A program made the translations under genes and the position numbers. A DNA stretch of 7,569 bases, taken from Planctomycetota bacterium (lineage in GTDB: Bacteria > Planctomycetota > UBA11346). Shown here piece after piece: positions 5,441 through 7,569 of the stretch. The stretch covers positions 1 to 7,569 of the forward strand of contig JACDEC010000135.1 in the NCBI GenBank assembly GCA_013816645.1, in the 5' to 3' direction. The notes below the pieces were generated by a model that searched no databases, had not been told where the DNA came from, and was given only the letters and a program-made list of their open reading frames with translations. Each line of letters starts with the position of its first letter. Position 1 is the stretch's first letter.

Positions 5441-6616
5441 CTACTTGGCGGCGCCCGCGCCGGCCTGGTCGCCCTTGGCTTCGACCGGGGCGTCGGGGTC
5501 GGGACCCATGGCATCGAGCTCCGCCTTGGCCATGCCCTTGCTCGGATGGGTGCTCGACGAATCCGCCGCGGCCTGCAGCAGGAAGCGCGCCGCGGCGAGT
5601 TGTTCCTTGATGAACCCCGACTTCTTCTCGTCCTGATCGTCCCCGGCCTGCTTCGCGGCCTTGACGTCGTCGAGGATCAGTTTGCCCGACCAGTAGCGGG
5701 CTTCGCACTTCTGTTCAGCCGAACCATAGGGCAGGGCGTCGAGCTTGAGCAGTTCGACCAGCGCGCTGGGCTTGTCGGTCTCGACCAGGCACATGCCGTA
5801 GCCGAGCGACAGCTGCACCTTCTTGGCGGGATCAATATCGCCGCTGTTGAGCATCCGTCGGTACTCCAGCTCGGCGTCCTTGAACTTGCTCTGCGCGCGC
5901 AGGAAGTCGGCGACGAACAGACCGAACTGCAGGTAGGTCTCGGGCTCCTCGCGCGCGCTGAACATCGCCAGCTTGGCGAGCTTCTTCACCTCGTCGGCCT
6001 TGCCGTCATTGGCGGCGTTCACCGCGCGGATGGCGTTGGCGCGCGATTCGGCCCCGGCGTTGCGGGTCTTCTTCTGGATCTCGGTGAGCTGGTCGGCGAC
6101 CTTGGAAGCCTCCGCGGCCTTGCCGGCTCGGGCCAGCGCGAAGCCCTGGCGGAAGGTTGCCTCGAGCGCCAAGCGGTGGGTCGGGAAGCCGCTGGCGACC
6201 CGCGCGAACGCCGTGGCGGCGCCAGCGAAGTTGCCGGCGAGTTCGAGGCATACGCCCTCCTGGTAGGCGCCGTAGACCTTCTGCCATTCCTTGCCCGTGC
6301 TGGTCGCCAGGGTGTTGAACAGGTCGGCAGCCTCGGCGTACTTGCCGCCATCGCGACGCTCGACGCCCTGCGCCCACGCGCCGTCCTTCATCTCGAAGTA
6401 TTCCCACGAACGCACCTCGCTGATGCGGATCTCGTTGACCGGTCCGCCGCTGGCGTTGCGGAACTTCAGCTTCCCGTCATCGGTCTCGGTATCGATGAAG
6501 CACAGGCGCTTCTGGTCGCCGGCCTTGAGCACGATGACGTCGCGGCTGTCGCTCGCGGCAGCGAGGCTGCCGCAATGGATCACCGAGGCGATGGCGAGGA
6601 TGAGGAGTTTGCGCAT
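5441..6616 (-). CDS. Exported TPR-like helical-repeat protein of unknown function
   Basis: 391 residues. The start at 6616 is chosen because it gives a clear signal peptide (MRKLLILAIASVIHCGSLAA, likely cut near residue 20-22); the frame stays open farther upstream, but only as Arg-rich out-of-frame sequence over the neighbouring gene. Residues 26-75 alternate hydrophobic and polar as in a small beta domain (DVIVLKAGDQKR, DGKLKF, EIRISEVRSWEYFEM). From about 80 to 355 the protein is a chain of helix pairs resembling TPR or Sel1-like repeats (YAEAADLF, YQEGVCLELAGNFAGAATAF, FKDAELEYRRML, ARYWSGKLIL). The C-terminal ~25 residues are Ala/Gly/Asp-rich and probably disordered. No catalytic motif is seen. 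It lies 32 bases downstream of a similar gene (6649-7569), likely the same operon. It is probably an envelope protein-interaction scaffold; the role is unknown. Confidence 0.8.
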   Translation of the reverse strand: MRKLLILAIASVIHCGSLAAASDSRDVIVLKAGDQKRLCFIDTETDDGKLKFRNASGGPVNEIRISEVRSWEYFEMKDGAWAQGVERRDGGKYAEAADLFNTLATSTGKEWQKVYGAYQEGVCLELAGNFAGAATAFARVASGFPTHRLALEATFRQGFALARAGKAAEASKVADQLTEIQKKTRNAGAESRANAIRAVNAANDGKADEVKKLAKLAMFSAREEPETYLQFGLFVADFLRAQSKFKDAELEYRRMLNSGDIDPAKKVQLSLGYGMCLVETDKPSALVELLKLDALPYGSAEQKCEARYWSGKLILDDVKAAKQAGDDQDEKKSGFIKEQLAAARFLLQAAADSSSTHPSKGMAKAELDAMGPDPDAPVEAKGDQAGAGAAK

Positions 6617-6648
6617 GGTCGTTCCGATGACGAAGTGGGAGCCGCGGT

Positions 6649-7569
6649 TCACAGCGCGTTGAGGTATTTGCGGTACTCGGCGACCTCGCCAGCGAGCTTG
6701 GGGTCGGCTTCGGCGGCCTTGTCGAAGGCGGCGAGGATGGTGCGGGCCAGGCTCTTGGCCTTGGTGCGCACCTGGGTGTCGCCCTCGGGCATCACCAGGG
6801 CGATCAGCGCGTGGTCGAAGGCGGTGCGCAGGTTGTCCAGGTCCTTGGACGTGGACATCGCCTGGGCGTACGCCAGGTGGGCGCGGGCCTGCGGCGCTCC
6901 CAGGGATTCGTACATAAGCTTCTTGTAGACGGCGAAGGCTTTCTCGGCTTGGCCGCCGAGGCCGTAATCGAGCGCGAGCTGCTCGCCGACGCGCGCGTAC
7001 TGCTCCTTCTCGTCCTCGTCGCTGGTCGCCGAGAGCGTCAGCACGCTGCCCCAGATGCGTTCGAGCTCCTTGGCCGATTCGGCGAGCTTCTTGTCCTCGC
7101 GATGGAGCGAAGCCTGGCCGGTCGCGGCGAGCACATCGGCTTCGATGCCCCAATCCTTGGCGTTCTTCTTGAGCTTGTCGACCGCCTCCTGCGCTGCGGC
7201 CCGATTGCCGCGACCCTTTTCGATCGCGAAAGCGAGCTCGACCGCGCGCGGCAGGTGGACGCTGCGCGGCGCCTTGGCTTCGAGCTCCTTGAGCGCGGCC
7301 AGGGCCTTGTCGGGCTGCTTGGCGGCAATGAAGGCGTCGGCGGCGTCGAGGTAGCTGCGCTCGCGCAGCGCCGCGTAGATCGTGCTCTTGGTCACGGCGA
7401 TGAAGGCGTCGCCCGCCTTGTCCTGCTCTCCCTTGTTGAGCAGCCCGGTGGCCTTGGCGTGGTCGACGTCCTGGAAGTCGGCGTATTCGATCGACTTCAC
7501 GTCCTTGCGGCGCTTGCCGCCTTCCGGGCTATCGGCGGAACCGAGCCGGTATTTCACGCCGTCGAGGGT
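6649..7569 (-). CDS. TPR-like helical-repeat protein (N-terminus outside window)
   Basis: 306 residues are visible, ending at TGA (6651-6649). The frame runs off the window edge, so any signal peptide is not seen. A GTG near the edge (7557) is probably an internal Val, since coding-like sequence (TLDG) continues before it. Visible residues 3-32 (DGVKYRLGSADSP, DVKSIEYADF) look like the end of the same beta-rich segment as in the downstream gene. The remainder is helical and Ala/Lys/Glu-rich with TPR-like pairs: ATGLLNKGEQDKAGDAFIAV, YLDAADAFIAAKQPDKALAA, GGQAEKAFAVYKKLM, RAHLAYAQAM. The C-terminus is EYRKYLNAL. No enzymatic motif is present. Gene order and shared plan suggest it is a paralogue and operon partner of the gene at 5441-6616, with the promoter upstream of the window. 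Function unknown. Confidence 0.8.
   Translation of the reverse strand, partial: TLDGVKYRLGSADSPEGGKRRKDVKSIEYADFQDVDHAKATGLLNKGEQDKAGDAFIAVTKSTIYAALRERSYLDAADAFIAAKQPDKALAALKELEAKAPRSVHLPRAVELAFAIEKGRGNRAAAQEAVDKLKKNAKDWGIEADVLAATGQASLHREDKKLAESAKELERIWGSVLTLSATSDEDEKEQYARVGEQLALDYGLGGQAEKAFAVYKKLMYESLGAPQARAHLAYAQAMSTSKDLDNLRTAFDHALIALVMPEGDTQVRTKAKSLARTILAAFDKAAEADPKLAGEVAEYRKYLNAL

Noticed and set aside
5411..5441. A 6-bp inverted repeat (GGCTTC/GAAGCC) at the end of the DUF309 gene as a terminator.
   Set aside because: It has a 19-base loop, no T-run, and mostly lies within coding sequence; easily chance at this G+C.
6559..6616. A lipoprotein signal in the helical-repeat protein (Cys15 in SVIHC).
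   Set aside because: A His directly before the Cys does not fit the lipobox, and the hydrophobic stretch continues to a normal Ala-rich signal peptidase I site.
5546..6928. A 460-codon plus-strand open frame antisense to the helical-repeat genes.
   Set aside because: Its Leu/Gly/Val/Ala-rich sequence mirrors the complement of the minus-strand genes, with no start signal or family motif.
5441..7153. A 570-codon open frame on the minus strand running through both helical-repeat genes.
   Set aside because: Upstream of 6616 it is Arg/Pro-rich out-of-frame sequence over the real gene at 6649-7569, and a good signal peptide begins at 6616. The openness reflects high G+C.

Overview
This is a high-G+C bacterial segment with densely packed genes and no RNA genes, CRISPR array, insertion sequence or phage gene that I can see. 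The lineage is inferred. Exported PDZ-only proteins, exported repeat-helix proteins with a small beta-rich N-terminal segment, and a short FtsY without a long acidic N-terminal domain together suggest a planctomycete or related PVC-group bacterium. This is a moderate-to-low confidence guess, because no marker gene in the window settles it.

Layout. Bases 1-1071 (+) hold the 3' part of a membrane-anchored spermidine-synthase-like protein. It converges on hpt (1079-1642, -), a hypoxanthine phosphoribosyltransferase. hpt is divergent from rsfS (1734-2111, +), the ribosomal silencing factor, across a 91-base shared upstream region. A 335-base gap (2112-2446) follows, whose second half is tiled with about seven short hairpins. 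ftsY (2447-3388, +), the signal recognition particle receptor, comes next. After a 102-base gap lies a probable three-gene operon (+): two exported PDZ proteins (3491-4261 and 4261-5016, with stop and start overlapping by one base) and a DUF309 protein (5031-5429). On the minus strand, converging on that operon, are two co-oriented genes for exported helical-repeat proteins that look like paralogues: 6649-7569 (upstream, cut by the window edge) and 5441-6616 (downstream).

How they fit together. hpt (purine salvage), rsfS (ribosome dormancy) and ftsY (membrane targeting of ribosomes) are housekeeping genes. The PDZ pair and the helical-repeat pair are likely envelope proteins of unknown function, each apparently made by local duplication. 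I see no clear defence system, biosynthetic cluster or other new multi-gene system. The items most worth a second look are the hairpin array before ftsY, the coupled PDZ pair without a protease domain, and the helical-repeat pair.
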